Assembly (NCBI GenBank): GCA_036266845.1
Contig: DATAXI010000266.1
Location: 1 to 16,709 of the forward strand
DNA: 16,709 bases
Direction of reading: 5' to 3'
Source: DATAXI01 sp036266845
Lineage (GTDB): Bacteria > Verrucomicrobiota > Verrucomicrobiia > Chthoniobacterales > Chthoniobacteraceae
Below, piece after piece: positions 1 through 8,203 of this stretch. The notes under the pieces were generated by a model. It was not told the origin of the DNA, did not search any database, and saw nothing but the letters and a program-made list of their open reading frames with translations. Numbering within the stretch: the first letter of the stretch is position 1; each line of letters starts with the position of its first letter. Position numbers and translations under genes: made by a program.

Positions 1-119
1 CGGTTGCGGAGCCGAACGATCTTTACAATCTGGGCGGCTGGCTGTCCGCGACAAACCTTCTCTTGATTTGCGCAATTTCACTGAAAGCGGCAGGATTCTC
101 CACTCACCCCCCCAATCCA

Positions 120-2357
120 ATGAACGTCGTACAACGATCCGCCATCAATTTTCGCGCAATCCTTTTTGTTCTGTTCAGCGCCGCTGCCATCGCCCGCGGC
201 GGCGAGTTGCTCGCCCCCGGAGCAGACGTATCCGCACGCGTGGATGATGCGACCGGCGACTATAGCGTTACCTCGGCAGCGCTCGGGTGGACGTTTGCCG
301 GCAGCATTGGTCACCCGCTGCTATCGCCCGCGGTAACCTCCGGCACCGACAGGCTGGGGCGCTACCGGCAGATCGCGTTCTCCTGGAAGGAAGGCGAGCT
401 TCCGATGTCGGCGACGATCCGCGTCTCCGGCGAGCACCCGGTTATTCTCTTTTCCGATACCATCGATGGCCCATCGCAAGCGGCGCCACCGCCGTTTCCA
501 TCATTTCAACAGATCCCCGCCGGGCTCCATCTCTTCAGCTACATGCAGAGCCATTTCGCGCCTCCCAAGTTTGGCGCCAGCCAATGCTCGACTCCGTGGC
601 TGCTCTTTGACTCCGGCGCAAATGCCATGGTGATCTCGCCCGCATCCCATTACATGGTGGCCAGCATGCTGGGCGACGGACAGCATCAGGTGGCGAGCGG
701 ATTCAATCCGCACCTGCGCGATCTTCCTTCCGGTTTTACCCAGCAGACCATTCTCGCATTCGAACACGGCATCAATCGCACATGGGACCTCTGGGGAAAA
801 TCGCTCCTTACTCTGGAGGATGCGAAACGTCCCGCTCCCGATGCCGACGTGGTGGATAAATACTTCGGCTACTGGACGGATAACTTCGCCTACTATTACT
901 ATCACTATGACCCCGCGCTCGGTTACGCCGGGACGCTGAAGGCGCTTGTGGATCATTACCGGCAGGCGCATATCCCCATCCGGTATCTGCAATTGGATAG
1001 CTGGTGGTACTATAAGTCATTGCGCGACGCCGATGGCAAGATGGGCAAGCCTAAGAACCCCAACCTGCCGCAGGGCGAATGGAACCGCTATGGCGGCCTC
1101 CTCCTTTACAAGGCGCACCCGGACGTTTTTCCCCAAGGCCTGCCTGCGTTTCAAAAAGCGGTGGATCTGCCGCTCATCACGCACGATCGCTGGGTCGATC
1201 CCGGCAGCCCCTATCATCAGAAATACACCATCTCCGGCCTGGCCGCGGTGGACCCTAAGTTCTGGGATGAAATCGCTTCCTATCTCAAGGAATGCGGCAT
1301 CGTTACCTATGAGCAGGATTGGCTCGACCGCATTTACAATTTCTCGCCGGAAATGAGCAGCAACCCAAAGACCGGCGAGGAGTTTCTCGGCGGCATGGCT
1401 CACGCCTGCGCGGAGCGTGGCGTTACCATGCAATATTGCATGGCGCTGCCCTGTTACTTCCTGCAAGGGGCGCGCTATGAGAATCTGACCAGCATCCGCA
1501 CCAGCGGCGACGGATTCGAGCCCGCGCGCTATAATGACTTTCTCTATGCCGGGCGGCTGGCGGGCGCGCTCGGCATCCCCGCATGGTCGGACGTGATCCA
1601 CAGCCCGAAGACCGGCGATATGCTGCTGGCAACACTTTCCGCCGGTCCGGTGGGAATCGGCGATGCGATAGGCGCGGAGGACCGGGAGAACATCTTTAAG
1701 GTAACGCGCGCCGACGGGGTGATCGTGAAGCCGGATGCGCCGGCGCTGCCGCTGGACCAGAGTTACATCGCCGATGCCATCGGAGCCAAACAGGCGCTCA
1801 TGGCGGGCACTTACACCCTGCATGGTGATATTCGCACCGCATACTTATTCGCTTTCAACCGCTCGAAGACCGAGGCGCTCCCGGCCTCCTTCAAGCCCGC
1901 GGAACTGGGCCTTGCCGGCCCCGTTTGCGTGTACGATTACTTTGCCGGCACGGCCCAGCGCATCGACGCCGGCAAAACGGTGACCGTCTCGCTGCCGCCG
2001 TCGGCCACCGCTTATTACATTGTCGCGCCTTTTGCAAAGTGTGGAATCGCCTTCCTGGGCGATGCGGGAAAATTCGTTTCCACCGGCAAGCAGCGCGTCG
2101 CCTCGCTGCGCGATATGGCCGGCGGGCTTTCCGCGAAGCTCGTTTTTGCCGCCGGGGAGGATTCGGCCAAAATCCACGGCTATTCCGCCGGCGCGCCAAA
2201 AGTCACGCTCAAGGGCGGCAAAGCCACTGCCGTGGAATATGATTCCGCGACCGGCCACTTTCAGTTTGAGGTGCGCCCGGATGCGGACACCACCCCCGCC
2301 GAAGATTCTCTTCACGATGTAACCATGACTCTTGAAGCAGACAGCCCCGGGAAATAA
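120..2357 (+). CDS. Exported glycoside-hydrolase-like protein (clan GH-D-like TIM barrel, family not assigned)
   Basis: A 745-residue protein that probably acts on a polysaccharide or oligosaccharide outside the cytoplasm. The ATG at 120 gives a classic signal peptide: basic MNVVQRSAINFR, then a hydrophobic run ending near AIARGG. The frame is open upstream to the left edge, but earlier starts would bury this signal. After a beta-rich N-terminal part comes a barrel-like region: YFGYWTDNFAYYYYHYD near residue 250, YLQLDSWWYY with Asp293, and TYEQDWLD with Asp400 and Asp403. Asp-tipped strands of this kind recall GH36/GH27/GH31 alpha-glycosidases and raffinose-synthase relatives, where an Asp is the nucleophile; which Asp would serve here is inference. 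The C-terminal 200 residues look like beta-sandwich. No sugar transporter lies beside it; the next gene is a sensor kinase 51 bases away. The glycosidase reading is fairly likely, the substrate unknown. Confidence 0.65.
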   Translation: MNVVQRSAINFRAILFVLFSAAAIARGGELLAPGADVSARVDDATGDYSVTSAALGWTFAGSIGHPLLSPAVTSGTDRLGRYRQIAFSWKEGELPMSATIRVSGEHPVILFSDTIDGPSQAAPPPFPSFQQIPAGLHLFSYMQSHFAPPKFGASQCSTPWLLFDSGANAMVISPASHYMVASMLGDGQHQVASGFNPHLRDLPSGFTQQTILAFEHGINRTWDLWGKSLLTLEDAKRPAPDADVVDKYFGYWTDNFAYYYYHYDPALGYAGTLKALVDHYRQAHIPIRYLQLDSWWYYKSLRDADGKMGKPKNPNLPQGEWNRYGGLLLYKAHPDVFPQGLPAFQKAVDLPLITHDRWVDPGSPYHQKYTISGLAAVDPKFWDEIASYLKECGIVTYEQDWLDRIYNFSPEMSSNPKTGEEFLGGMAHACAERGVTMQYCMALPCYFLQGARYENLTSIRTSGDGFEPARYNDFLYAGRLAGALGIPAWSDVIHSPKTGDMLLATLSAGPVGIGDAIGAEDRENIFKVTRADGVIVKPDAPALPLDQSYIADAIGAKQALMAGTYTLHGDIRTAYLFAFNRSKTEALPASFKPAELGLAGPVCVYDYFAGTAQRIDAGKTVTVSLPPSATAYYIVAPFAKCGIAFLGDAGKFVSTGKQRVASLRDMAGGLSAKLVFAAGEDSAKIHGYSAGAPKVTLKGGKATAVEYDSATGHFQFEVRPDADTTPAEDSLHDVTMTLEADSPGK

Positions 2358-2394
2358 AATGCCCCCAAAAGCTGGCGCGTTGACTGAATCCCAA

Positions 2395-2400
2395 TATAAC
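2395..2400 (+). promoter_or_regulatory. Possible -10 element of a leaderless transcript
   Basis: TATAAC matches the sigma70 -10 consensus at five of six positions. It ends 8 bases before the GTG start of the hybrid kinase, so transcription would begin almost at the start codon. No purine-rich ribosome binding site is visible, which agrees with a leaderless mRNA. No good -35 lies 16-18 bases upstream; TTGACT at 2380 is only 9 bases away. Tentative. Confidence 0.25.
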
Positions 2401-2408
2401 TCCTGCGC

Positions 2409-3971
2409 GTGACCGTTCCTTTGAATTCCGCCGAACCGGAAAATCCGTCCAAAGACCTTCTCCGGGAAGAGGCGGATCGCATCCGGTTCATTGCCGAGAA
2501 TACCCTTGATCTGATCTGCGAAACGACGGCGGAGGGGATTTACACCTACTTAAACGCGACTTACCGGGATGTGCTCGGTTACGCGCCCGAGGAGATGCTG
2601 GCGCACCACTTCGCGGAATGGTTGCATCCGGAGGATCGGGGGGCCGTGGAGGCCGCGTTTGCCCTGCACATCCGGGAGTTATCGGCGGGCCGCGCCACCT
2701 TCCGCTACCGCCACAAGGATGGGCACTGGCGCTGGCTGGAGACGCTGGGCAAGCCGTACCAGCGGCCGGGCGAGGAATTGCGCGCCGTGTTCGTTTCGCG
2801 CGATATCACAGAACAGAAGGAAGCCGAAACCGTGCGGCTCGCGCTGGACGAGGAGCGGCTGAAACGGAGCAAGCTGGAATCGCTGGCCGTGCTGGCCGGC
2901 GGCATCGCTCACGAATTCAACAACCTGCTGACCAGCATCCTCGGCAATCTCTCACTGGCGCAAATGGATGCGCCGATTGACTCCAGCCTGCTGGAAAACC
3001 TCACGGAGGCGGAACGGGCCTGCCTTCGCACCCGGGACAAGGTCGCGGAGTTGAGCACCTTCGCCATCGGCGGCAGGCCGGTCAAGACGCCGGTGAGTCT
3101 GGAAAGAGCCATCCGCGACGCCGCGGCCATGACGACGCGACTCGGCGATGTGCGGTATGAATTTGATATCGAGGTGGGAATGGAGCCGGTCATGGCCGAC
3201 GAATCGCAGCTTCGGCAGGCGATTTACAACCTGCTGACCAACGCCGCCCAGGCAATGCCCGGAGGAGGCACGGTGCAGGTGGAAGCGCGCCGGACGGCGC
3301 CGCCGAAACAGTTGCGCGGAGGCCGCTACATCGCCCTGCGGGTCAGCGACCAGGGAATCGGAATCCGCAAGGAACATCTGCACCGCATTTTCGAGCCCTA
3401 CTTTACGACCAAAAAAGGGGGCCATGGCCTGGGACTCGCAACCGCGCACTCCATCGTGACCAATCACGACGGCGCCCTGCTCGTGGATTCCACGGAGGGC
3501 AAAGGCTCAACCTTCACCATATACCTGCCCGCCGGCGAGGACCAAACGCCGCCGCCCGTGGAAGCTCTGCCGCAGGGCACGCAGGCCCGCATCCTGGTGA
3601 TGGATGACGAGGAGTCGATTCGCGTGCTCGTCGCACGGATGCTGGAGATGAGCGGATATCAGGTAGAGACCGTGAAGGATGGGAACGAAGCGATCATGCT
3701 TTACATGGAGGCGCTGGAATCAGGCCGCGCGTTCGATATCGTGCTCCTGGACCTGCGGGTGCCGCGAGGCATGGGGGGATTCGAGGCATTCCAGGCCATT
3801 CGCGCGCTGGACCCGGGCGTCCAGGCGATCGTCTCCAGCGGCTATTCGGAGAATCCGGTGATGGCAGACTTTGAGAAGCACGGCATTGCCGCCGTGATAC
3901 CCAAGCCCTACAGCGCGCAGCAATTGCTGGGCGCCGTGCAAAAAATCCTCGTCCGCCGCCGCAAGCGCTGA
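2409..3971 (+). CDS. Soluble hybrid sensor histidine kinase: PAS - HisKA - HATPase - receiver
   Basis: A 520-residue signalling protein that would sense a cytoplasmic cue, autophosphorylate and pass phosphate to its own receiver. A PAS fold spans about residues 22-140, ending in the usual FVSRDITEQKEAE. The dimerisation helix holds GGIAHEFNNLL with His168 as phosphoacceptor. The ATPase domain has the N box (YNLLTNAAQAM, Asn278), the G1 box (DQGIGI, Asp314) and the G2 box (GGHGLGLA, 337-344). The receiver starts near residue 393 with acidic Asp399/Asp400, phosphoacceptor Asp448 (VLLDLRVP) and Lys499. There is no membrane segment. GTG at 2409 is chosen because the first downstream ATG would cut into the PAS domain. 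No DNA-binding output domain or partner regulator gene is adjacent, so the target is unknown. It converges with the next gene with only 7 bases between stop codons. Confidence 0.93.
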   Translation: MTVPLNSAEPENPSKDLLREEADRIRFIAENTLDLICETTAEGIYTYLNATYRDVLGYAPEEMLAHHFAEWLHPEDRGAVEAAFALHIRELSAGRATFRYRHKDGHWRWLETLGKPYQRPGEELRAVFVSRDITEQKEAETVRLALDEERLKRSKLESLAVLAGGIAHEFNNLLTSILGNLSLAQMDAPIDSSLLENLTEAERACLRTRDKVAELSTFAIGGRPVKTPVSLERAIRDAAAMTTRLGDVRYEFDIEVGMEPVMADESQLRQAIYNLLTNAAQAMPGGGTVQVEARRTAPPKQLRGGRYIALRVSDQGIGIRKEHLHRIFEPYFTTKKGGHGLGLATAHSIVTNHDGALLVDSTEGKGSTFTIYLPAGEDQTPPPVEALPQGTQARILVMDDEESIRVLVARMLEMSGYQVETVKDGNEAIMLYMEALESGRAFDIVLLDLRVPRGMGGFEAFQAIRALDPGVQAIVSSGYSENPVMADFEKHGIAAVIPKPYSAQQLLGAVQKILVRRRKR

Positions 3972-3978
3972 GCGTTGT

Positions 3979-5310
3979 CTAATACCGGGCAGAGGTAGTC
4001 AAGCCGAGCCACTGGATGCCCGTGCGGACACTGCTGCCGGAGTACTCGCCATCCAGCAATTGGCTGGCGCCCACATTGCGGCTGTCCGGAATGTCCCATT
4101 GGTAGGCCAGGTCCACCTCCAGCCAGCGCCAACGGTAGCCCGCGCCGGCGGAGAGCGTATTCTGCGGCAGGGCCGCGGTCATTGGCGTGAGGGTGCCGTC
4201 CGGCACCGGGCTCCGGCCAAACGCATAACCGGCCCGGAGGAAAAAGTTATCCGTGATCTCATCCTCAATGCCGATGCGATAGGTGAATGCGTTGCGCCAA
4301 TCAAGCGGGACATCGTCCTCCACCGCGTTGGACTTTACCAGGGCGTTCACAGCCGGGTTGCTGCCGTTGGTCAATTTTACCGGCAGCGTGTTAAAGGCAT
4401 CGGCCCAGCCGGTCCAATCGATTTCCGCCGCCGCTTCCCAGCGCGGGTGAAACTTCCACGCCACGCCGCCGGAAACGATCTGCGGGAAGGTGTTGTCCAC
4501 CTCCGCGTTGTAATTGAACTCGCGCGGCACGGAGGCGTAGGCGGGCCCCAGGGCGTTGAGTTGCGCGCTCGCGTCCGCGGTTGCCTCGCCGTAAGTCTTC
4601 ACAATTGTCCGGCTCTCGTACGAGAGGCCGATGGAAACTGTATCCGCCGGCTTGTAGAGGATGCCGGCCGTGCCATTGGCTCCCCATCCGTAAGTCGTCA
4701 TATCCAGCAAGGTCTTAAAGCCGCGGAGCACCGGCTGGCTCTGGAAGACGTACGGCGTCTGAAGCAGGTTCTCGTTGTAATCCAGGCCCAGTTCTCCGCC
4801 AATGGAGAGCTGCCGAGTGATTTGCACGCTCAGCCCGAATGCAAACTTGATGTCTTCGATTTCTGAATTATCCCGCTGGTAGCCGTAGCTTGCCGTGCCG
4901 CCGAGCCCGCCGGGCGGATCGTTGTAATTCCAATGCGCATCCAGCCCGATCTCCGGAATCACGCCAAAAGCGACGGTCAGCGGCGTATGCGGGATCGGCA
5001 TGGAAAGCGCCCCTTCCGGCCCCATATTGAAGTCCGTGGAGAGCACGCCGGTATCCCCGGTTCTGGAAGTATATTTTCCGTAAGCGCTGGCGCCGACGAG
5101 ACCCGCATCCGCTTCCGGACTATTGAACAGGCTGAGCGCCGCCGGATTGCCCCCCATCGCGCCCAGCGCCGTGCCGGGGTCCGCGACTTCGGCGCCGCCC
5201 ATGCCCATTGCACGCGCATCCGCCCCGCTTCCGTAGAGCCCCTCGCTGGCGCGCAGGGCGGGCGGAATAGCGGCAATGGCAATGAAGGCGGCGAGAATGC
5301 GGATATTCAT
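3979..5310 (-). CDS. FadL/OmpP1/TodX-family outer-membrane transport protein
   Basis: A 443-residue outer-membrane beta-barrel of the family that brings long-chain fatty acids and other hydrophobic molecules into the periplasm. It has a signal peptide (MNIRILAAFIAIAAIPPALRA), then the family's N-terminal hatch signature: SGADARAMGMGGAEVADPGTALGAMGGNPAAL. Alternating aromatic/polar strands follow to an aromatic-ended C-terminus (TTSARY), the usual outer-membrane insertion signal. A 12-base longer start (TTG at 5322) exists, but ATG at 5310 has a GGGAG ribosome binding site 5 bases upstream and begins right at the signal peptide. Length is normal for the family. It lies 127 bases downstream of the M42 peptidase gene on the same strand, though a shared transcript is uncertain. 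Substrate cannot be told from sequence. Confidence 0.88.
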   Translation of the reverse strand: MNIRILAAFIAIAAIPPALRASEGLYGSGADARAMGMGGAEVADPGTALGAMGGNPAALSLFNSPEADAGLVGASAYGKYTSRTGDTGVLSTDFNMGPEGALSMPIPHTPLTVAFGVIPEIGLDAHWNYNDPPGGLGGTASYGYQRDNSEIEDIKFAFGLSVQITRQLSIGGELGLDYNENLLQTPYVFQSQPVLRGFKTLLDMTTYGWGANGTAGILYKPADTVSIGLSYESRTIVKTYGEATADASAQLNALGPAYASVPREFNYNAEVDNTFPQIVSGGVAWKFHPRWEAAAEIDWTGWADAFNTLPVKLTNGSNPAVNALVKSNAVEDDVPLDWRNAFTYRIGIEDEITDNFFLRAGYAFGRSPVPDGTLTPMTAALPQNTLSAGAGYRWRWLEVDLAYQWDIPDSRNVGASQLLDGEYSGSSVRTGIQWLGLTTSARY

Positions 5311-5315
5311 CCGTG

Positions 5316-5320
5316 CTCCC
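5316..5320 (-). promoter_or_regulatory. Ribosome binding site deciding the FadL-family start
   Basis: On the minus strand this reads GGGAG, 5 bases before the ATG at 5310. It supports that start over the in-frame TTG at 5322, which it would overlap. Confidence 0.6.
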
Positions 5321-5324
5321 AAGT

Positions 5325-5346
5325 AGCAGGCGGAATACCCGCCGCT
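5325..5346 (-). other. Hairpin in the leader of the FadL-family gene
   Basis: GGCGG (5329-5333) pairs with CCGCC (5339-5343) around a 5-base loop. The stem continues with AGC (5325-5327) and GCT (5344-5346) past one bulged A, giving 8 base pairs. It sits just before the ribosome binding site and has no T-run, so it is not a typical terminator. It could affect translation initiation or mark the end of the upstream peptidase transcript. Confidence 0.35.
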
Positions 5347-5437
5347 AAGGGAAATGCCTAAGGGGATTTACCGATCCTCCGTAGTGCGGAAGAAGCTTCG
5401 CGCACCGGTTTATTCGGCATTGCGGAGATGGGGGGAA

Positions 5438-6520
5438 CTACAGCCGGACGGCGAAGGTATCCTCCGGGGTGATGGACTCCGCAAAGGCCGTAAGGAGTGA
5501 GATGACGCGCTCGACATCCTCCAGGCTGGCCATCTCGACCACGGAATGCATGTAGCGGAGCGGGAGGGAAACCAGGGCGCTCGGGATGCCTTCCCGCGTG
5601 GTGAAAATGACGTCGGTATCCGTGCCGCTGTAGCGGCTGGAGGACTCATGCTGAAGGGGGATATTCTGCCGGGCGGCGACCTCGATCAGGCGCTGGACCA
5701 CCAGCGGGTGGTTGCAGGTGCCATGGGTGATGCTGGGGCCGCCGCCCAGCTTCACCTCGCCATGTTTCGCGTGCTCGATGCCCGGCGTGTCGGTGGCGTG
5801 GGTGACATCCAGGACCACGCAGACATCCGGCATGAGGCGATGCGCGGCCATGCGCGCGCCGTGGCCGCCGATTTCCTCCTGAACGGCGTTGACGGCAAAA
5901 ACGGTGGCGGACAGGCGTTCCGCGCGCCGGCTGAGATTGGCAATGACCTGGGAGAGGATGAAGCCGCCGATGCGGTTATCCAGGGCGCGCCCGAGGAGGT
6001 GTTTCGGCCCCATCTGCTCGACGGCATCGGTATAGACGGCGGGATGGCCCACGCGGATGCCCATGCCGGCGACTTCCTCGGCGCTGGCCGCGCCCACATC
6101 CACGTAGAGATCGTGCGTGAGCGGCGCTTTCTCATCGCCCAGCGAATCCCGCCGGAGATGGATGGCCGTATTGCCAATGACGCCGCGCACCGGCCCGCGC
6201 TCGCCCAGGATATCGAGCCTCCGCCCGCGGGCGGTGGCGATATCGGAGCCGCCGATGCGGTCCACGCGAAGAAACCCCTCCTTGGAGATATGCTTCACGA
6301 TGAAGCCGATCTCATCGGCGTGCGCCTCGAACATCACCTTGCGCGGGGTGGGATGGGCGCCGTCCATGGTGGCCCACACGCTGCCGTAAGCGTCATTTTC
6401 CACCCGGTGGGCAAATTGGCGGGCATACGCGGCCCATTTGCGCTGGCCGGGCAGCTCAAAACCGGTGGGACTGGGAGTCTGGAGGAGATCGAAGAGAAAA
6501 TTACGCGCTGCGGTATCCAT
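5438..6520 (-). CDS. M42-family metallo-aminopeptidase (glutamyl aminopeptidase / endoglucanase M type)
   Basis: A 360-residue cytoplasmic aminopeptidase of the M42 family, which forms large tetrahedral complexes that trim peptides using two metal ions. All expected active-site residues are visible: His67 and Asp69 in EAHADEIGF, bridging Asp181 in RALDNRIGG, catalytic Glu215 with metal ligand Glu216 in VQEEIGGHG, Asp238 in VVLDVTHATDTPG, and His325 in RYMHSVVEM. Length is normal for the family. The start at 6520 is followed directly by the family's short N-terminal helix (FLFDLLQTPSPTGFELP), and AGGG lies about 8 bases upstream. M42 proteins have often been mislabelled as endoglucanases or cellulases. 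The FadL-family gene follows on the same strand; a functional link is not evident. Confidence 0.93.
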   Translation of the reverse strand: MDTAARNFLFDLLQTPSPTGFELPGQRKWAAYARQFAHRVENDAYGSVWATMDGAHPTPRKVMFEAHADEIGFIVKHISKEGFLRVDRIGGSDIATARGRRLDILGERGPVRGVIGNTAIHLRRDSLGDEKAPLTHDLYVDVGAASAEEVAGMGIRVGHPAVYTDAVEQMGPKHLLGRALDNRIGGFILSQVIANLSRRAERLSATVFAVNAVQEEIGGHGARMAAHRLMPDVCVVLDVTHATDTPGIEHAKHGEVKLGGGPSITHGTCNHPLVVQRLIEVAARQNIPLQHESSSRYSGTDTDVIFTTREGIPSALVSLPLRYMHSVVEMASLEDVERVISLLTAFAESITPEDTFAVRL

Positions 6521-6676
6521 GGATGAACCCTTTTCTCAACTGCCGGCCCGTGCAAGTGAAGCGGAAAAAAAATCCGCGAATCCTCAGGGAGAGCCCTGCA
6601 AGTGAGCCCGGCTGCCAATTTCCCCTTGCCCGGGGAGCAAAACTGTCCTAGATGGCACGGTGTGTGTCCCATAAAG

Positions 6677-6690
6677 GGGCAAACCTGCCC
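6677..6690 (+). other. Small hairpin in the infC leader
   Basis: GGGCA (6677-6681) and TGCCC (6686-6690) pair around an AACC tetraloop, about 30 bases before the infC ribosome binding site. Five base pairs is short, so a regulatory role is speculative. The rest of 6521-6724 shows only weak promoter-like boxes, for example TTGCCC at 6626 and TAGATG at 6649 with a 17-base spacer. Confidence 0.25.
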
Positions 6691-6718
6691 TGCGCGCCGC
6701 CGGCGTGGAGCTGACTAA

Positions 6719-6725
6719 TAAGGAG
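6719..6725 (+). promoter_or_regulatory. Shine-Dalgarno-like TAAGGAG touching the infC start
   Basis: TAAGGAG is a strong anti-16S match, and its TAA is also the in-frame stop bounding the infC reading frame. The only canonical in-frame starts are the tandem GTGs at 6725 and 6728, which overlap or nearly touch it. Spacing is therefore far shorter than the usual 5-9 bases. Confidence 0.5.
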
Positions 6726-7423
6726 TGGTGACCCGCCCGCGAAAGCCGGCAGACACCAATGGCGGAACAAACAGACAGTACAACCGATCGCAACCCGACA
6801 CTCCCGCGGGCGCGGTCCAACGAGCACAGTTTATCCAATCACAACAGATTCGAGTCGATGGCCGTATCCGGGCGCGTGAAGTACGCGTCATCCTCGGGGC
6901 CACAAATGAGCAGCTTGGCGTGATGAAGCTGCCAGATGCATTGCGGAAGGCACAGAGCCTGGGGCTAAATCTGGTGGAGGTAGCCCCGAACGCAGTCCCG
7001 CCGGTGTGCCGCATCGTGGACTTCGGCAAATACCGGTACGAGCTCTCCAAGCAGGACAAGGAAAAGAAGAGCGCGGCCGGAAAGCTCAAGGAGATCAAAT
7101 TCCGCGTCAATATCGACGACCATGACTACCAGACCAAGGTCCGGCGGTCGGAGGAATTTCTCGACAAGGGCTACAAGCTGAAAATTCACCTCCAATTCCG
7201 CGGGCGCGAAATGGCGCACCAGGAGTTGGGCATGGGATTGATGCAGCGCATCAAGGCCGATTTGAACACCATGGCCCATGTTGAAATGGAGCCCAAGCTG
7301 GTGGGCAAGAGCATCGGCATGACGTTATCTCCCCTCCCCATCGCCAAGCGGAAGCGGCGGTTCCAGCCAATGGAAGACCATGAGCTGGAAGCGGAGGATG
7401 AGGATACCGACGATGACGAATAA
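6725..7423 (+). CDS. infC: Translation initiation factor IF-3
   Basis: IF-3 binds the 30S subunit, keeps 50S away and checks initiator tRNA and start-codon pairing. The N-terminal domain is clear from about residue 42: QIRVDGRIRAREVRVI, EQLGVMKLPDALRKAQ, LNLVEVAPNAVPPVCRIVDFGKYRYE. The C-terminal domain follows after the lysine-rich linker: KEIKFRVNIDDHDYQTKVRRSEEFLDKGYKLKI, then FRGREMAHQELG. At 232 residues it is longer than the roughly 180 of E. coli because of about 40 basic/polar residues at the front and a strongly acidic tail (EDHELEAEDEDTDDDE). The exact start is uncertain: GTG at 6725 or 6728, with a stop just upstream. A rare initiator is possible, as E. coli infC uses AUU to allow self-regulation. 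The usual partners rpmI and rplT do not follow; a HAD phosphatase does. Confidence 0.96.
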   Translation: MVTRPRKPADTNGGTNRQYNRSQPDTPAGAVQRAQFIQSQQIRVDGRIRAREVRVILGATNEQLGVMKLPDALRKAQSLGLNLVEVAPNAVPPVCRIVDFGKYRYELSKQDKEKKSAAGKLKEIKFRVNIDDHDYQTKVRRSEEFLDKGYKLKIHLQFRGREMAHQELGMGLMQRIKADLNTMAHVEMEPKLVGKSIGMTLSPLPIAKRKRRFQPMEDHELEAEDEDTDDDE

Positions 7424-7486
7424 GAGTGCGGGGGCCGGCTGCAACGTGAAGGGAAAGTCCACGCTGCCGCGCATGGCGGGCGCCCG

Positions 7487-8179
7487 ATGAAACTGCTGCT
7501 CTTCGATATCGATCAAACGATTCTCCACTCCGGTGGCGCCGGAGAAAAGGCGCTCACCCTGGCGCTACGCGAGCGTTTTGGCCGGGAGACGACGCTTGAC
7601 GGCATCGAGATTGCCGGCAAGACGGATGTCTGGATCGCACAAAGGATTTTTGAAGCGCACGGCATCGAAGCGACGCCGGAGAACGTCACGGAATTCCTGG
7701 ATGGCTACCTGCAGCACCTCGAGCGCCAGCTCGGGCTCAATGCGGGGCGGCTGCTCCCCGGATTTCCGCAAATTCTCCACACACTCGCAAAAATGCCAAA
7801 CGTCGCGATCGGGCTGCTGACCGGGAATCTGCGCCGGGGAGCGCTGCTGAAGCTGACCCACTATGGCGTGGATGACCAATTCTCGTTTGAGGTGGGCGCG
7901 TTTGCCGATGACTCGCATGATCGCAACCAGCTCGGCCCCTACGCGCGGCGCCGGGCCGGAGCGGCCCACGGGGTGGATTTTTCGCCGGAGGATATCTACA
8001 TAATCGGCGATACGCCGCACGATATCGCCTGCGCGAAGGCATGCGGCGCCCACGGCGTGGGCGTGGCGACGGGGAGGTATGGACGCGCCGCGCTGGAGGC
8101 GGCGGGAGCGGATTACGTTTTCGACGATTTATCGGACGTCGATGCGGTGATCCGGACGCTGGGCCTGGCCGAGGCCTGA
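7487..8179 (+). CDS. HAD-family hydrolase, phosphoglycolate-phosphatase-like
   Basis: A 230-residue cytoplasmic phosphatase of the haloacid dehalogenase superfamily. Motif I is LLFDIDQTIL, with nucleophile Asp7 and acid/base Asp9. An alpha-helical cap (about residues 16-85) marks subfamily I. Motif II is LLTGNLRRG (Thr112), and motif IV is YIIGDTPHDIACAKA with Asp175 and Asp179. The motif III lysine is not obvious; the RRRAG stretch near residue 154 may supply the positive charge. The substrate is unknown; phosphoglycolate or another small sugar phosphate is the usual guess for this group. The gene lies 63 bases after infC on the same strand and could be cotranscribed with it. ATG at 7487 begins directly at the first core strand. 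Confidence 0.87.
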   Translation: MKLLLFDIDQTILHSGGAGEKALTLALRERFGRETTLDGIEIAGKTDVWIAQRIFEAHGIEATPENVTEFLDGYLQHLERQLGLNAGRLLPGFPQILHTLAKMPNVAIGLLTGNLRRGALLKLTHYGVDDQFSFEVGAFADDSHDRNQLGPYARRRAGAAHGVDFSPEDIYIIGDTPHDIACAKACGAHGVGVATGRYGRAALEAAGADYVFDDLSDVDAVIRTLGLAEA

Positions 8180-8203
8180 CCAGGCACGGGCTTAAAGCAG
8201 GCC

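Noticed and set aside
5546..6526. 326-codon open frame on the plus strand
   Set aside because: Antisense to the M42 peptidase, whose active-site residues are all present on the other strand.
6759..6918. Short ATG-started frame inside infC
   Set aside because: About 53 codons in the wrong frame, with no ribosome binding site; infC is unambiguous in its own frame.
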